Part shown: piece by piece, positions 23,833-33,917 of the stretch
How the letters are laid out: every line of letters begins with the position of its first letter
How positions within the stretch are numbered: the first letter of the stretch is position 1
Source: Prevotella sp.
GTDB taxonomy: Bacteria; Bacteroidota; Bacteroidia; Bacteroidales; Bacteroidaceae
Reading direction: 5' to 3'
Length of the DNA: 64,000 bases
Assembly: GCA_022781445.1 (NCBI GenBank)
Contig: JALETQ010000017.1
Span: 62,001-126,000, forward strand
Program-made: the position numbers and the translations under genes
Notes under the pieces: model-generated
Database searches by the model: none
Told to the model about the DNA's origin: nothing
What the model saw: the letters and a program-made list of their open reading frames with translations, nothing else

Positions 23833-24742
23833 CTTCAAATATCAGATTTTCGTCGGCCAGCTCCACACGAGGGAATACTTCTGAAGCTTCTTTCAAGAAG
23901 TCGGTCTCATCCTTGTATCTTCCGCTGTAATGCCCCAATATAAGCTTGCCTGCACCTGCGGCTTGTGCCACCAAGGCAGCCTGACGGGCGGTGGAATGGC
24001 CATATTTGCGGGCATTGTCGGCACGGTCGTCGAGGTAGGTCGATTCGTGATAAAGCATGTTGACACCCTTGATGGATTGGTGGAGCGACGGCATATAGGC
24101 CGTATCGGAACAGTAGGCATACGACCTCGGCGGTGCGGCAGGTGCGGTAAGACGTTCGTGCGGGACGATGGTTCCGTCCCCGGTTTCCCATCCGGCACCG
24201 TTCTTGATGGCGTTGATGTAGCACACCGGTATGCGATAAAAGTCAATCATGTCTCTGCGGATGTGTGGCAACGTGGGGGTTTCTTCAAACAAAAAGCCAC
24301 AACAAGGCACGCGATGGCGCAGCGGCAGCGTGGTGACCTTCACGCTTCGATCCTCGTATATGGTCCGGCTTGTCTTGGTTTCAAACGGATGTTCCACGAC
24401 TTCAAATTCCAAGTCATGGCAGAACATTTCCAATTGCAACCTCAAAAGCGGGAAAAGAGCTGAAGGCGCAAAGACATGAAAGGGTGACGTTCGTCCGAGC
24501 AATCCGAAGGAACATATCATGCCTATCAGCCCCAAACAGTGGTCGCCATGCAGGTGAGAGATGAAGACTCCCCTGAGTTTCATGAAGTTGATGTGGGTAC
24601 GATAGAGCTGTATCTGCGTTCCTTCGCCACAATCGATCATAAAGAATTTGCCTCTCACCTCCACAATTTGCGACGAAGTGTAATGTCGCGGATTGGGCGT
24701 CGCGCTTCCACATCCCAATATATGTATGCGAAAAGGCTCCAT
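23828..24742 (-). CDS. rnz: Ribonuclease Z
   Basis: This metallo-beta-lactamase-fold endonuclease matures tRNA 3' ends. The 304 residues match the short bacterial RNase Z. The Zn-binding motif FISHLHGDHCLG stands near residue 62, MIDCGEGTQIQLYRT before it, the second His/Asp ligands in AYCSDTAY, and the final His in LILGHYSGRY. It is the last gene of a mazG-lipoprotein-rnz operon; the gap to the lipoprotein gene is 3 bp. The C-terminal codons LIFEV and the stop overlap the end of a MITE-like repeat. Confidence 0.96.
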   Translation of the reverse strand: MEPFRIHILGCGSATPNPRHYTSSQIVEVRGKFFMIDCGEGTQIQLYRTHINFMKLRGVFISHLHGDHCLGLIGMICSFGLLGRTSPFHVFAPSALFPLLRLQLEMFCHDLEFEVVEHPFETKTSRTIYEDRSVKVTTLPLRHRVPCCGFLFEETPTLPHIRRDMIDFYRIPVCYINAIKNGAGWETGDGTIVPHERLTAPAAPPRSYAYCSDTAYMPSLHQSIKGVNMLYHESTYLDDRADNARKYGHSTARQAALVAQAAGAGKLILGHYSGRYKDETDFLKEASEVFPRVELADENLIFEV

Positions 24743-24745
24743 CCC

Positions 24746-25303
24746 TTATTTCTGTCGTTTGTAGACGTATATGCCTTTTTGGTTTTCCAAGACCAAAGAA
24801 TCGGGGCCGAGGTTGAGTACTTCAAACGTATCTCGCGACAAGAGGAGCTTGCCGTTGAATATTTTCCATGAAGTATAGGGTTTGGATTCGGCTGAAATAT
24901 GCGACACGACAACGCCGTCTTCCTTCATATCGAAGTTCTTGTCGAGGCTGGTCCATTTACCCATGAGCGAGGTGAGGTTGATGACTTTGCGGGCATAGAG
25001 GCTGCCGTCGGCATGAGTTCCGACAATCGCCATTTTGTCACCTTCGAAGATCCCGCCTTGAACGTCGGCCCGGACTTGTTCGCCTTCGAGCATCACTTGG
25101 ACGGTATCGCCGGCAGCATTGAGAATTTCCATTGAACTCATGGCACCTGCCACGCACTTGCCGTAGACGGTAGAGTCTGCCTCTGTCGGTTTTTTTTCTG
25201 TGTTATCAACGGCCGGCGACTTTTGATCGGTTGACTTTTTCTGACAACCGTACATGGTGACTAAGGTCGCGATAATCATCAGAAGGTAAGTTGCTTTTCT
25301 CAT
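24746..25303 (-). CDS. Lipoprotein with lipocalin-like C-terminal domain
   Basis: The 185 residues begin with a lipoprotein signal (ATYLLMIIATLVTMYGCQKK), then a Lys/Asp/Thr-rich linker. A small beta domain at about 45-100 (VYGKCVAGAMSSMEILNAAG) and a C-terminal beta domain with LMGKWTSLDKNFDMKEDGVV follow, resembling lipocalin-like domains of Bacteroidales lipoproteins. Ligand and role are unknown. The ORF track starts 12 codons further upstream in the mazG stop region; the ATG at 25303 is directly followed by the signal peptide. It lies between mazG and rnz in one transcript. Confidence 0.78.
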   Translation of the reverse strand: MRKATYLLMIIATLVTMYGCQKKSTDQKSPAVDNTEKKPTEADSTVYGKCVAGAMSSMEILNAAGDTVQVMLEGEQVRADVQGGIFEGDKMAIVGTHADGSLYARKVINLTSLMGKWTSLDKNFDMKEDGVVVSHISAESKPYTSWKIFNGKLLLSRDTFEVLNLGPDSLVLENQKGIYVYKRQK

Positions 25304-25310
25304 ATTCAAG

Positions 25311-26099
25311 TTATTTTTTTTCGTTATTCTTGGCTTCATTCCACCATTGATCCATCTCTTCGAGCGTGGTTTCTTTCCATCCCTGCCCCTTTTCGATCAG
25401 CCGGTCTTCGACGTAGTTGAACCGACGGATGAACTTTTCGTTGGTCTCTTCGAGGGCATTGTCGGGATGGAGCTTATACAATCGAGCCGCATTGATGACA
25501 CTGAACAGAAAGTCACCCAGCTCGGCCGTCGACTTCCGGGGGTCGTTGTTTTCAAGTTCGGCTTCGAGTTCGGCCAACTCTTCCCTCACCTTTTTCCACA
25601 CATCGTGGCGTTCTTTCCAATCAAAACCCACATTCTGGGCTTTCTCCTGAATGCGGTAAGCCTTGATCATGGCAGGCAGGGACGTGGGGACGCCGGCAAG
25701 GACACGTTTGTTTCCGCCGGACTCCTTGAGCTTGATTTGCTCCCAGTTCTCGAGTACCTGACGGGTATTCCCGACCGTCACGTCACCGTAAATGTGGGGA
25801 TGACGCCTGATGAGCTTGTCGGCTTCGGCATGACAGACATCGGCTATATCGAAGGCCTTTTGCTCGTCGGCAATCCTGGCATAGAACATGACGTGCATGA
25901 TGACGTCGCCCAACTCCTTGCAGATGTTGGGTAAATCGTTGTGAAGAAGTGCATCACAGAGTTCGTAGACTTCCTCGATGGTATTGGGTCGGAGGCTCTC
26001 GAAGGTTTGCTTACGATCCCACGGACAGTTCACTCTCAGATTATCCAGAACATCAAGCAGGCGTCCGAACGCCTCCATTTTTTCTTCTCTCGTATGCAT
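25311..26099 (-). CDS. mazG: Nucleoside triphosphate pyrophosphohydrolase MazG
   Basis: MazG hydrolyses (d)NTPs to the monophosphate and pyrophosphate, cleaning the pool of abnormal nucleotides. The 262-residue protein has two MazG domains. The first has CPWDRKQTFESLRPNTIEE and the metal-binding EELGDVIMHVMFYARIA-type helix; the second has ELAELEAELENNDPRKST and ELGDFLFSVINAARL. The Glu/Asp metal ligands of ExxE-12-28-ExxD type are recognisable in both. It is the first gene of the minus-strand operon and is divergent from valS across a 91-bp promoter region. Confidence 0.95.
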   Translation of the reverse strand: MHTREEKMEAFGRLLDVLDNLRVNCPWDRKQTFESLRPNTIEEVYELCDALLHNDLPNICKELGDVIMHVMFYARIADEQKAFDIADVCHAEADKLIRRHPHIYGDVTVGNTRQVLENWEQIKLKESGGNKRVLAGVPTSLPAMIKAYRIQEKAQNVGFDWKERHDVWKKVREELAELEAELENNDPRKSTAELGDFLFSVINAARLYKLHPDNALEETNEKFIRRFNYVEDRLIEKGQGWKETTLEEMDQWWNEAKNNEKK

Positions 26100-26118
26100 A
26101 AACTACTGATTTATGCTA

Positions 26119-26156
26119 CAAATGTACGACTTTTTGATTGATATTTTGTACTTTTG
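26119..26156. promoter_or_regulatory. Divergent promoter region between mazG and valS
   Basis: TACATTTG on the minus strand (26119-26126) points to mazG and TACTTTTG on the plus strand (26149-26156) to valS. Both fit the -7 consensus; -33 boxes are weak. Confidence 0.5.
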
Positions 26157-26190
26157 CATCAATTTATTCATCACAGACACCAAGAAGCTT

Positions 26191-28854
26191 ATGGAATCTG
26201 AAAGCAAGTATAATCCGCATACCGTCGAGTCAAAATGGTACCAATATTGGCTCGACAACCATTTGTTCAGTTCAAAACCCGACGGCCGCCAGCCCTATAC
26301 CGTCGTCATTCCTCCTCCCAACGTGACGGGCGTTCTCCACATGGGGCACATGCTGAACAACACCATTCAGGACATTTTGGTGAGAAGGGCACGGATGGAA
26401 GGCAAGAATGCCTGCTGGGTGCCGGGCACCGACCATGCTTCCATCGCCACCGAAGCCAAAGTGGTGAACCGCCTGGCCCAACAGGGCGTGGACAAGCGCG
26501 ACCTGTCGCGCGAAGACTTCTTGAAACATGCGTGGGACTGGACACACGAACACGGAGGCATCATCCTGCAACAGCTCAAGAAGCTGGGTGCCGGCTGCGA
26601 CTGGGACCGCACGGCGTTCACGATGGACGACATCCGTTCGGAGAGCGTTCTCAAAGTGTTCTGCGACCTATACGACAAAGGGCTCATCTACCGCGGTGCC
26701 CGAATGGTCAACTGGGATCCGAAAGCCAAGACGGCACTCTCGGACGAGGAGGTGATTTATAAGGAAGAACACTCCAAGCTGTATTTCCTGAGATACCGCG
26801 TGGCGGGCGAGAACAAATATGCCATTGTGGCCACCACGCGCCCCGAGACCATCATGGGCGACACCGCCATGTGCATCAACCCGAACGACCCCAAGAACGA
26901 ATGGCTGAAAGGCAAGCGCGTCATCGTGCCGCTGGTGAACAGGGAGATTCCGGTCATCGAGGACGACTATGTGGACGTTGAGTTCGGCACAGGTTGTCTG
27001 AAGGTCACTCCGGCCCACGACATCAACGACCACGCCCTCGGATTGAAGCACCACCTGGCATCCATCGACATCTTCAACGACGACGGAACGTTGTCGGAAG
27101 AAGCCGGACTGTATGTCGGCATGGACAGGATGGACGTGCGGAAGCAAATCGAACAGGATCTCAAAGCCGCCGGTCTGATTGAGCGCATCGAAGACTACGA
27201 CAACAAAGTGGGCTATTCGGAAAGAACGAGCGTGCCCATCGAGCCGAAGCTCTCGACCCAATGGTTCCTGTCCATGCAGCATTTTGCCGACATCGCCCTG
27301 CCGCCGGTCGAGAACGGCGAGATTGTGTTCCACCCCAAGAAATACAAGAGCACCTACCGTCACTGGCTCGAGAACATCAAAGACTGGTGCATCAGCCGTC
27401 AGTTGTGGTGGGGACACCGCATACCCGCCTATTATATAAAGGTAGCCGATGCCACCGCCCGCGACATCCCCAACGGAGCCTTCGTGGTGGCTCTCGACGA
27501 AGAAGCTGCCCGCGCAAAGGCCGTGAAGCAGTATCCGGCACTTGCTTCGACAGCGTTCGAACTGGTACAGGATGACGACTGCCTCGACACATGGTTTTCC
27601 TCGTGGCTGTGGCCCATCTCGGTATTCGACGGCATCAACCATCCCGACAACGACGAAATCAACTACTACTATCCCACCGCCGACCTCGTGACCGCCCCCG
27701 ACATCATCTTCTTCTGGGTGGCAAGAATGATCATGGCAGGCTATGAATACCGCGGGCAGATGCCCTTCAAGAACGTGTATTTCACGGGCATCGTCCGCGA
27801 CAAGCAGGGCAGGAAGATGTCGAAGTCGCTCGGCAACTCGCCCGATCCCCTGGAACTCATCGACCGCTTCGGCGCGGACGGTGTCCGCATGGGCATGATG
27901 CTGTCGGCGCCGGCAGGCAACGACATCCTCTTCGACGAGAGCTTGTGCGAGCAGGGCAGGAACTTCAACAACAAGATATGGAACGCTTTCCGCCTCGTGC
28001 AGGGCTGGGAAGCAGGGAACGGTCTGGAACAACCGGATGTCAGCCGGAAAGCCGTGGAATGGTTTGAAGCCAAGCTCAAGCAGGTAAACGCCGAAGTAAA
28101 CAGACAATTTGCCGAATACCGCATCTCGGAGGCCCTGATGGCGGTTTACAAACTGTTCTGGGACGAGTTCTCGGGATGGTATCTCGAAATGGTGAAGCCC
28201 GCCTACGGCAAACCCGTCGACAGCACCACCCGACAGGCCACGCTCCGCTTCTTCGAGATACTGCTGAAGATGCTCCATCCTTTCATGCCTTTCATCACCG
28301 AAGAGTTGTGGCAGAACGCAGCCGAACGCCGTCCCGGCGACTCGATCATGAGGGAAAGCCTCTGTCTCGACGAACCCGATGCCGGCGAACAGACCCTGCT
28401 GGCACGCATGGAGAACATGAAACTGATCGTGAGCGGCGTGCGCATGGTTCGCAACCAGAAGAACATCGCACCCAAGGAACTCCTGCAGCTCACCGCCATC
28501 GGCAAGAACAACTACGAGGACCTGGCCGACATGGTGTGCAAAATGGGCAACCTCTCGTCGTTCGACACGGTCGGGACGAAGCCTGCCGACGCATCGGCCT
28601 TCATGGTGGGCACCGACGAATTTGCCGTGCCCGTAGGCGACCTCATCGACGTGGCTGCCGAGATTGCCAAACAAGAAGCGGCCCTGAAGCACCTGGAAGG
28701 TTTCCTCGAAAGCGTGAAGCGCAAGCTGTCCAACGAAAAGTTCGTTGCCAATGCGCCCCAAGCCGTAGTGGACACCGAACGCCGGAAGCAGAAGGACTCC
28801 GAAGAAAAGATTGCAGCCCTGCGCGAATCGCTGGCAGAACTGCGCAAGAAATAG
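26191..28854 (+). CDS. valS: Valyl-tRNA synthetase
   Basis: This class I aminoacyl-tRNA synthetase charges tRNA-Val. The 887 residues have the HIGH motif as HMGH (about 50-53, in [14 protein letters not shown]), a CP1 editing domain, a KMSKS motif ([13 protein letters not shown]), and a C-terminal coiled-coil arm ([20 protein letters not shown]). The ORF track starts 26 codons earlier, but those residues do not resemble the family, and the TACTTTTG promoter lies inside them. The ATG at 26191 gives the expected N-terminus. G+C is higher than in the neighbours. A strong terminator follows. Confidence 0.97.
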   Translation: MESESKYNPHTVESKWYQYWLDNHLFSSKPDGRQPYTVVIPPPNVTGVLHMGHMLNNTIQDILVRRARMEGKNACWVPGTDHASIATEAKVVNRLAQQGVDKRDLSREDFLKHAWDWTHEHGGIILQQLKKLGAGCDWDRTAFTMDDIRSESVLKVFCDLYDKGLIYRGARMVNWDPKAKTALSDEEVIYKEEHSKLYFLRYRVAGENKYAIVATTRPETIMGDTAMCINPNDPKNEWLKGKRVIVPLVNREIPVIEDDYVDVEFGTGCLKVTPAHDINDHALGLKHHLASIDIFNDDGTLSEEAGLYVGMDRMDVRKQIEQDLKAAGLIERIEDYDNKVGYSERTSVPIEPKLSTQWFLSMQHFADIALPPVENGEIVFHPKKYKSTYRHWLENIKDWCISRQLWWGHRIPAYYIKVADATARDIPNGAFVVALDEEAARAKAVKQYPALASTAFELVQDDDCLDTWFSSWLWPISVFDGINHPDNDEINYYYPTADLVTAPDIIFFWVARMIMAGYEYRGQMPFKNVYFTGIVRDKQGRKMSKSLGNSPDPLELIDRFGADGVRMGMMLSAPAGNDILFDESLCEQGRNFNNKIWNAFRLVQGWEAGNGLEQPDVSRKAVEWFEAKLKQVNAEVNRQFAEYRISEALMAVYKLFWDEFSGWYLEMVKPAYGKPVDSTTRQATLRFFEILLKMLHPFMPFITEELWQNAAERRPGDSIMRESLCLDEPDAGEQTLLARMENMKLIVSGVRMVRNQKNIAPKELLQLTAIGKNNYEDLADMVCKMGNLSSFDTVGTKPADASAFMVGTDEFAVPVGDLIDVAAEIAKQEAALKHLEGFLESVKRKLSNEKFVANAPQAVVDTERRKQKDSEEKIAALRESLAELRKK

Positions 28855-28938
28855 CCTCCCCGACGTTTCCCTTCCGGCAGGCGACACCCACCCGTTGCCC
28901 GGAGTCTGAGAGGAAACGGTTCCTGATAAAGCCATTCG

Positions 28939-28971
28939 GGCTTGTTCGTGACTGACGGACAAGCCTTTTTT
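28939..28971 (+). terminator. Terminator after valS
   Basis: GGCTTGTTCGT and ACGGACAAGCC form an 11-bp stem with one mismatch, then TTTTTT. Confidence 0.8.
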
Positions 28972-29150
28972 CATATATCCGCTCCGGTTTCGGCCGAAGA
29001 ACCTTTCCCCGCCCTGCAGCATGCCGCATCCGGAGCAGCGTGCCCGACGGTTCCGCGACTGGTGCCTGCCGGAACCTTCCGCGCTTCTTCCGCATCGCCC
29101 AGAAGCCTCCTTTGTTCCGGAAACAGACAAGAAAAGTCCAAGGACTTCTA

Positions 29151-29228
29151 TACACGTTTGTACAGCCTATTGTACACATTTGTATAGTCTGTTGTACACA
29201 TTTGTACAATAGGCTGTACAAACGTGTA
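29151..29228. repeat. 22-bp-phase array C: 78-bp palindrome of TACACATTTGTA units
   Basis: Units start at 29151, 29173, 29195 and 29217, exactly 22 bp apart (TACACGTTTGTA, TACACATTTGTA, TACACATTTGTA, then an inverted end). The outer 26 bp on each side are perfectly complementary with a 26-nt centre. It lies about 210 bp before the promoter of the large sensor kinase and 180 bp after the valS terminator. No open function is encoded; the ORFs running through it are fortuitous. Confidence 0.8.
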
Positions 29229-29415
29229 CAGATTTCTTGGGAGAATGATGTGCCGGAACCCGTTCACGTATCGCGTCCGCAAAGCCGTTTCCGCCCCGTT
29301 GACCGGTGGCAGGCATCGTGTTCCGGGACAGAAACGGACGGGTGTCCGCCCCAAGCGAGGGAGAAAGCGGAAGGACACGACCGACGGATTATTGCATCCA
29401 CGGCAAGGCAATTCC

Positions 29416-29446
29416 TTGTCTTTCCGGAAAAGAATTGCTATATTTG
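29416..29446 (+). promoter_or_regulatory. Promoter of the sensor-kinase operon
   Basis: TTG (29416-29418), 20 bp, TATATTTG (29439-29446). The start codon at 29460 would then have a leader of fewer than ten bases; the in-frame ATG at 29469 is the alternative. Confidence 0.65.
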
Positions 29447-29459
29447 TGACCTCAACAGA

Positions 29460-32400
29460 ATGAAAAGGATGAAGGACAGAAGCAGCTTCCGGATATTGAA
29501 AGCATGGATGCCCGCGGTACTTTCCGCAATCATGCTGTGGTCGTGCGGCTCGCCGGGGTCGCCCGTCTTCGATGCGCTCAACGACCGGGCATACGACTTC
29601 CGCTACCGGAACCTCGACTCCACCGAACATGCCGCCCGACAGGTGACGGACAGCCGGGAAGCGGACAAGGATGCCAAAGCCGAAGCCTTCAACCACCTTG
29701 CCTTCGTCAGCGTGGCACGCATGGACTACAACCTCGCCCGGAGGCAGTTGGACACGGTCAACATGCTTACGCGCAACCAGATAGAACTGGCGGCAGCCGA
29801 CGTGCAGCGCATGAGGATTTGCCAACGGCAGGCGCAAAACAAAGACTTCTACAACTACCGCGAACAGGCGCGGCGGCGCATGAAACGCATCGGCGAGGAA
29901 ACCGACATGCTGACGAAACGCCAGCGTCTGCGCTTCGTCTATGTCAAGTCCGAATACGAGATCGTCACTTCCACCTACTTCTATTACATCGGCCTGGAGC
30001 AGAAGTCGGCCCTTGCCCTCGCCAACATCGACGAGACGGGCGACATTCTGCAGGATACCGCCCAATATCTGAACTACCTTTACAATATGGGTGCCGGCGG
30101 AATCGTCACACAGGGCACACAGGCAGAAATCAACCAGCGCGAGTTCGATGACCTTCTGGCATGCTACCGGCTGGCAGAAGAGTGCGGCTATCCCTACTGG
30201 GAGGCCAACTCGCTGCAGGCGTTGAGCGAACACCTGCAGGAAAAGAAGGCGCGCGGGCGACTCATCCGCGACAACCTGCCCGACATCAGATTCCTCAACA
30301 CCGACAACGTGCCCGACAGCCTGCTTGCCGGAAACTTCGCCCGGCGGGCTCTCGACATCTTCCTCCGGTATGGCGACGTGTACCAGACGGCAGGTGCCTA
30401 CCGGACTCTGGCGAAGTGCTATTGGGCAATCGGCGATTATGCGGCATCGCTCGACTGCCTCTACCGCGCGCTGGAAAACCGGCTCATCGAGCGGGCACCC
30501 GACCTCGTGGCATCCATCCGCGAACAACTGAGTGTGGTCTACTCCTCCATCGACGACAAGCCGCGCAGCGACTACAACCGCAACATCTACCTCGACATGC
30601 AGGAAAAGACGCGTCAGGACCGTTATCTGGAGTCGCGAGCCGAACAACTGGACCGGTCGGTCTTCCAACTCAACGTCATGATCGGCGCCGTTCTGTTCTC
30701 GATCGTGCTGCTTGTATGCCTCCTCATCGCCTTCGTCTATCTGAGAAGACACCGCAAGAACCTGTATTCCACCGAAACTCTGCTGCAACCCCTCGAACAG
30801 TGGAAAAAGGAAAACGAACAACAGGATCTCAGACAAAGGGAAATCAACGAGGAACTCGCCGAAGAAAAGCAGCTATACAGCCTGCGGTGGGAGAAGAACA
30901 TGAAGCAACACGTCGAACAGCGTGCCAAAGTGTCGGTGGTTTACGGCATCACGCCCTTCATCGACCGCATCGTCAACGAGCTGTATCTGCTCACCACCCG
31001 TAGCGACGAAAGCAAAGAACGACGCGAGGAACGCTACCAGTACATCCTCGAACTGACCGACAACATCAACCGTCTCAACAACTTCCTGACCGACTGGATC
31101 CAACTCCGGCAAGGCAAGCTCAACCTGCAGATCGTGAGTTTCAGGCTGCAGCCGCTGTTCGACATGGTGGCCAAGAGCCGGATGGCGTTCAGGCTGAAAG
31201 GCGTAACGCTCATCGTCGAACCGACAGACGACGTTGTGAAAGCCGACCCGGTGCTGACTTTGTTCATGATCAACACCATGGCAGACAATGCCCGCAAGTT
31301 CACGCCCGACGGAGGGAAGGTCGTCATCGGCAGCCGGGCGACCGATGACTATGTAGAAATCAGCATCACCGACACCGGACGCGGTATGAACCCCGAGGAG
31401 CAGTCCAGACTCTTCACGCTCAACGTCGACGTGGCTGCCCCCCACAAGGGCGAGACGGCGGGCGACAGCGACGAAGACAAACGCGGCGGCCGCAGGCACG
31501 GCTTCGGACTGCTCAACTGCCGGGGCATCATCGAGAAGTACCGCAAGCTCAGTCCACTCTTCAACGTGTGCCTGCTCAACGTCGAAAGCAGTCCGGGCAA
31601 GGGCAGCCGCTTCTTCTTCCGCCTGCCCAAAGGTATTACGAGAACCGTCGCGGCGACTTGTCTCGTGCTGTCGCAGGCATGGACACCACTCCAAGCCGCG
31701 ACCCAACCGACGGAGAAACCGCGCTACAAGGTACAGACACGCGCCAACCGCTATGCCGACAAGGTCTACTATGCCAACATCCGCCACGAATACGAGCAGG
31801 CGTTGCTCTATTCGGACAGTGCCATCCGCGTGCTCAACGACAGCTATCGCAAACTGCAACCCGGCGGAACGGACACCCTGAGAAGCCAAGGCAGCATATC
31901 GGTCATGCCTCCCGAAATCAAATGGTTCCACAAACACCTGAAGATGGAGTACGATGCCATCCTCGACATACGCAACGAGAGTGCCGTGGCAGCACTGGCC
32001 CTGCACCGATGGGATGCCTATCGCTACCACAACAAGGTTTATACGCAGCTCTACAAGGAGATGTCTGCCGACAACACGTTGGGCCGTTACGTGCAGATCA
32101 TGCAGCGGTCGGAAGCCAACAAGAACGTCGCCATCGTGATTCTTGCCCTCATCCTGTTTGCCATTTTCCCAGCCTACTACCTGCTGTACTACCGCCACAA
32201 GGTCTATTACCGCTTCTGCTACGAACAGGTGGGCCGCATCAACGACCTTTTGCTTTCGCCCAAGTCGGCACAAGAGAAGCTCGACACCATCGGCTCCATG
32301 ACGGACGAGCGTTTCCCGACGGAACTGCGCAACGTCGTGCAGCGCATCATAGCAGCCCTGCATCGTTCCGTCCGATCGACCATGAAAATGGAAACCGATA

Positions 32401-33074
32401 CCGAATTGGCAAAAGACGAACTGCGACGCGTGAAACATGAAAACGAAAAGCTCTATGTGTCCAACAGCGTTTTGGACAACTGCCTGAGCACGCTCAAGCA
32501 CGAAACGATGTACTATCCGGCACGTATCAGGCAGATGCTCGCCGACGGCAAATACGATTTCGAGGAGATTAGGGAAGTGGCGGTCTACTATAAGGAACTC
32601 TATTCGCTGCTCGGCCTTCAGGCACGCCGTCAGCTCGAAGGCATCAGGATGGAGGTTCGACCCGTGCAACTCGCCGAGGTGGTCGGCAACAAGTATGTCG
32701 CCACTTTCGAGAACGTGAATCCGGATATCACCATTCCGGCACCTCCCGTGACACTGACCCATCTCTATGACCTGCTTCACAAGCACGGACATACGCCGAA
32801 GGCCGCTGTCACGGTGTCACCGAAAGACCGTCGTTACATCGAGTGCCGCATACATTTTGACGGCCTCCGGTTATCCGCCGGCGAGTGCATGCAGCTGTTC
32901 ACGCCAGGCAACACCGACAACCTGCCCTATATCATCTGCCGGCAGATCGTGAGAGACATCGGCGAACTGTCCAATGCGCGGGGCTGCGGCATCGTGGCCG
33001 AACCGCTTGCCGGGGGCGGTGTTGTCGTGATCATCACCCTGCCCGTATACAATCATCGAGAAATACCTGAATAA
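29460..33074 (+). CDS. Large lipoprotein-type sensor kinase (DUF5112/DUF5113-like)
   Basis: The roughly 1204-residue protein starts with a lipoprotein signal (LSAIMLWSCGSP, Cys about 29). A TPR-like helical sensor region follows to about 400 and then a membrane helix at 408-430. The histidine-kinase ATPase has NTMADNARKFTPDGG (N box, about 604), DTGRGM (G1) and HGFGLLNC (G2). A second hydrophobic stretch (TCLVLSQAWTPLQAA), more helices, another membrane segment near 890 (IVILALILFAIFPAYYLL), and a C-terminal part with LKHETMYYP near 1010 follow. The His of that motif looks like a phosphoacceptor placed after, not before, the ATPase. It is followed after 3 bp by its response regulator. The family name is from memory; the ligand is unknown. 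Confidence 0.82.
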   Translation: MKRMKDRSSFRILKAWMPAVLSAIMLWSCGSPGSPVFDALNDRAYDFRYRNLDSTEHAARQVTDSREADKDAKAEAFNHLAFVSVARMDYNLARRQLDTVNMLTRNQIELAAADVQRMRICQRQAQNKDFYNYREQARRRMKRIGEETDMLTKRQRLRFVYVKSEYEIVTSTYFYYIGLEQKSALALANIDETGDILQDTAQYLNYLYNMGAGGIVTQGTQAEINQREFDDLLACYRLAEECGYPYWEANSLQALSEHLQEKKARGRLIRDNLPDIRFLNTDNVPDSLLAGNFARRALDIFLRYGDVYQTAGAYRTLAKCYWAIGDYAASLDCLYRALENRLIERAPDLVASIREQLSVVYSSIDDKPRSDYNRNIYLDMQEKTRQDRYLESRAEQLDRSVFQLNVMIGAVLFSIVLLVCLLIAFVYLRRHRKNLYSTETLLQPLEQWKKENEQQDLRQREINEELAEEKQLYSLRWEKNMKQHVEQRAKVSVVYGITPFIDRIVNELYLLTTRSDESKERREERYQYILELTDNINRLNNFLTDWIQLRQGKLNLQIVSFRLQPLFDMVAKSRMAFRLKGVTLIVEPTDDVVKADPVLTLFMINTMADNARKFTPDGGKVVIGSRATDDYVEISITDTGRGMNPEEQSRLFTLNVDVAAPHKGETAGDSDEDKRGGRRHGFGLLNCRGIIEKYRKLSPLFNVCLLNVESSPGKGSRFFFRLPKGITRTVAATCLVLSQAWTPLQAATQPTEKPRYKVQTRANRYADKVYYANIRHEYEQALLYSDSAIRVLNDSYRKLQPGGTDTLRSQGSISVMPPEIKWFHKHLKMEYDAILDIRNESAVAALALHRWDAYRYHNKVYTQLYKEMSADNTLGRYVQIMQRSEANKNVAIVILALILFAIFPAYYLLYYRHKVYYRFCYEQVGRINDLLLSPKSAQEKLDTIGSMTDERFPTELRNVVQRIIAALHRSVRSTMKMETDTELAKDELRRVKHENEKLYVSNSVLDNCLSTLKHETMYYPARIRQMLADGKYDFEEIREVAVYYKELYSLLGLQARRQLEGIRMEVRPVQLAEVVGNKYVATFENVNPDITIPAPPVTLTHLYDLLHKHGHTPKAAVTVSPKDRRYIECRIHFDGLRLSAGECMQLFTPGNTDNLPYIICRQIVRDIGELSNARGCGIVAEPLAGGGVVVIITLPVYNHREIPE

Positions 33075-33077
33075 ACC

Positions 33078-33803
33078 ATGGAAAGTTTCAAAGTTATCAT
33101 CGTCGAAGACGTACCCTTGGAGTTGAAGGGAACCGAAGGAATCCTGCGTCACGACATTCCCGAAGCCGTCATCATCGGCACCGCCGACAGCGAAGCCGCC
33201 TACCGGAAGCTGATGAAAAAGGAGTTGCCCGACCTCGTTTTGCTGGATCTCGGGCTGGGAGGCTCCACCACCATCGGTGTGGAACTATGCCGACAAACCA
33301 AGGAGATGTACCCTGCCATCAAGGTGTTGATATTCACCGGAGAGATTCTCAATGAAAAATTGTGGGTCGACGTACTGGATGCCGGATGCGACGGCATCAT
33401 CCTCAAGAGCGGAGAAATGCTCACCCGCAACGACGTGGCAAGCGTGATGGTGGGCAAGCGGATGGTGTTCAACCAACCCATTCTGGAGAAGATCGTGAGT
33501 CGTTTCAAGACGCTCGTCGGCAACAGCCTCCTCAAACAGGAAGCCCTCGTGGACTACGAGATCGACGAATACGACGAGCGATTCCTGCGCCACCTCGCCT
33601 TGGGCTACACCAAGGAGCAGATCACCAACCTGCGCGGCATGCCTTTCGGGGTCAAGAGTCTGGAGAAACGGCAGAACGAGCTGGTTCAGAAACTGTTTCC
33701 CAACGGAAACGGCGGAGCGGGCATCAACGCCACGAGGCTCGTCGTGAGAGCCATCGAACTGCGAATCATCGACATCGACAATCTCGTGCCCGATGAAGAA
33801 TGA
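33078..33803 (+). CDS. Response regulator with LuxR-like C-terminal region
   Basis: The 241-residue protein has a receiver domain: acidic EDVP near residue 10, phosphoacceptor Asp57 in LVLLDLGLGG, Thr in LIFTGE, Lys in IILKSGE. Its C-terminal helical domain (RHLALGYTKEQITNLRGMPF, then SLEKRQNELVQKLF) resembles a helix-turn-helix of the LuxR type. It is the immediate downstream partner of the large sensor kinase (3-bp gap). Proteins of this kind are carried as DUF5932 in Bacteroidales, as far as I recall. Target genes are unknown; the neighbouring AbgT-like gene and the palindromic array upstream of the kinase are candidates. Confidence 0.85.
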   Translation: MESFKVIIVEDVPLELKGTEGILRHDIPEAVIIGTADSEAAYRKLMKKELPDLVLLDLGLGGSTTIGVELCRQTKEMYPAIKVLIFTGEILNEKLWVDVLDAGCDGIILKSGEMLTRNDVASVMVGKRMVFNQPILEKIVSRFKTLVGNSLLKQEALVDYEIDEYDERFLRHLALGYTKEQITNLRGMPFGVKSLEKRQNELVQKLFPNGNGGAGINATRLVVRAIELRIIDIDNLVPDEE

Positions 33804-33917
33804 AGCAGGGACTGCACGACTGACCCCTGCCGGCATCTTTTCACCACACCGACCGACGGGCCACATCCCCGCCACAGCGGCGACATCGTGCGCACCATCG
33901 ACGCAACCCATATCGAG

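Noticed and set aside
26668-29130. 820-aa ORF antisense to valS
   Set aside because: It is a shadow of valS: the opposite strand has all synthetase motifs, while this frame has no recognisable domain and crosses the valS terminator.
29151-29228. CRISPR-like appearance of the 22-bp arrays
   Set aside because: Units and intervals are not separable into constant repeats and unique spacers of normal length, there are only three or four units, and no cas genes are in the window.
30873-32792. 639-aa ORF antisense to the sensor kinase
   Set aside because: The kinase motifs on the plus strand explain the region; the long open frame results from high G+C codon use.
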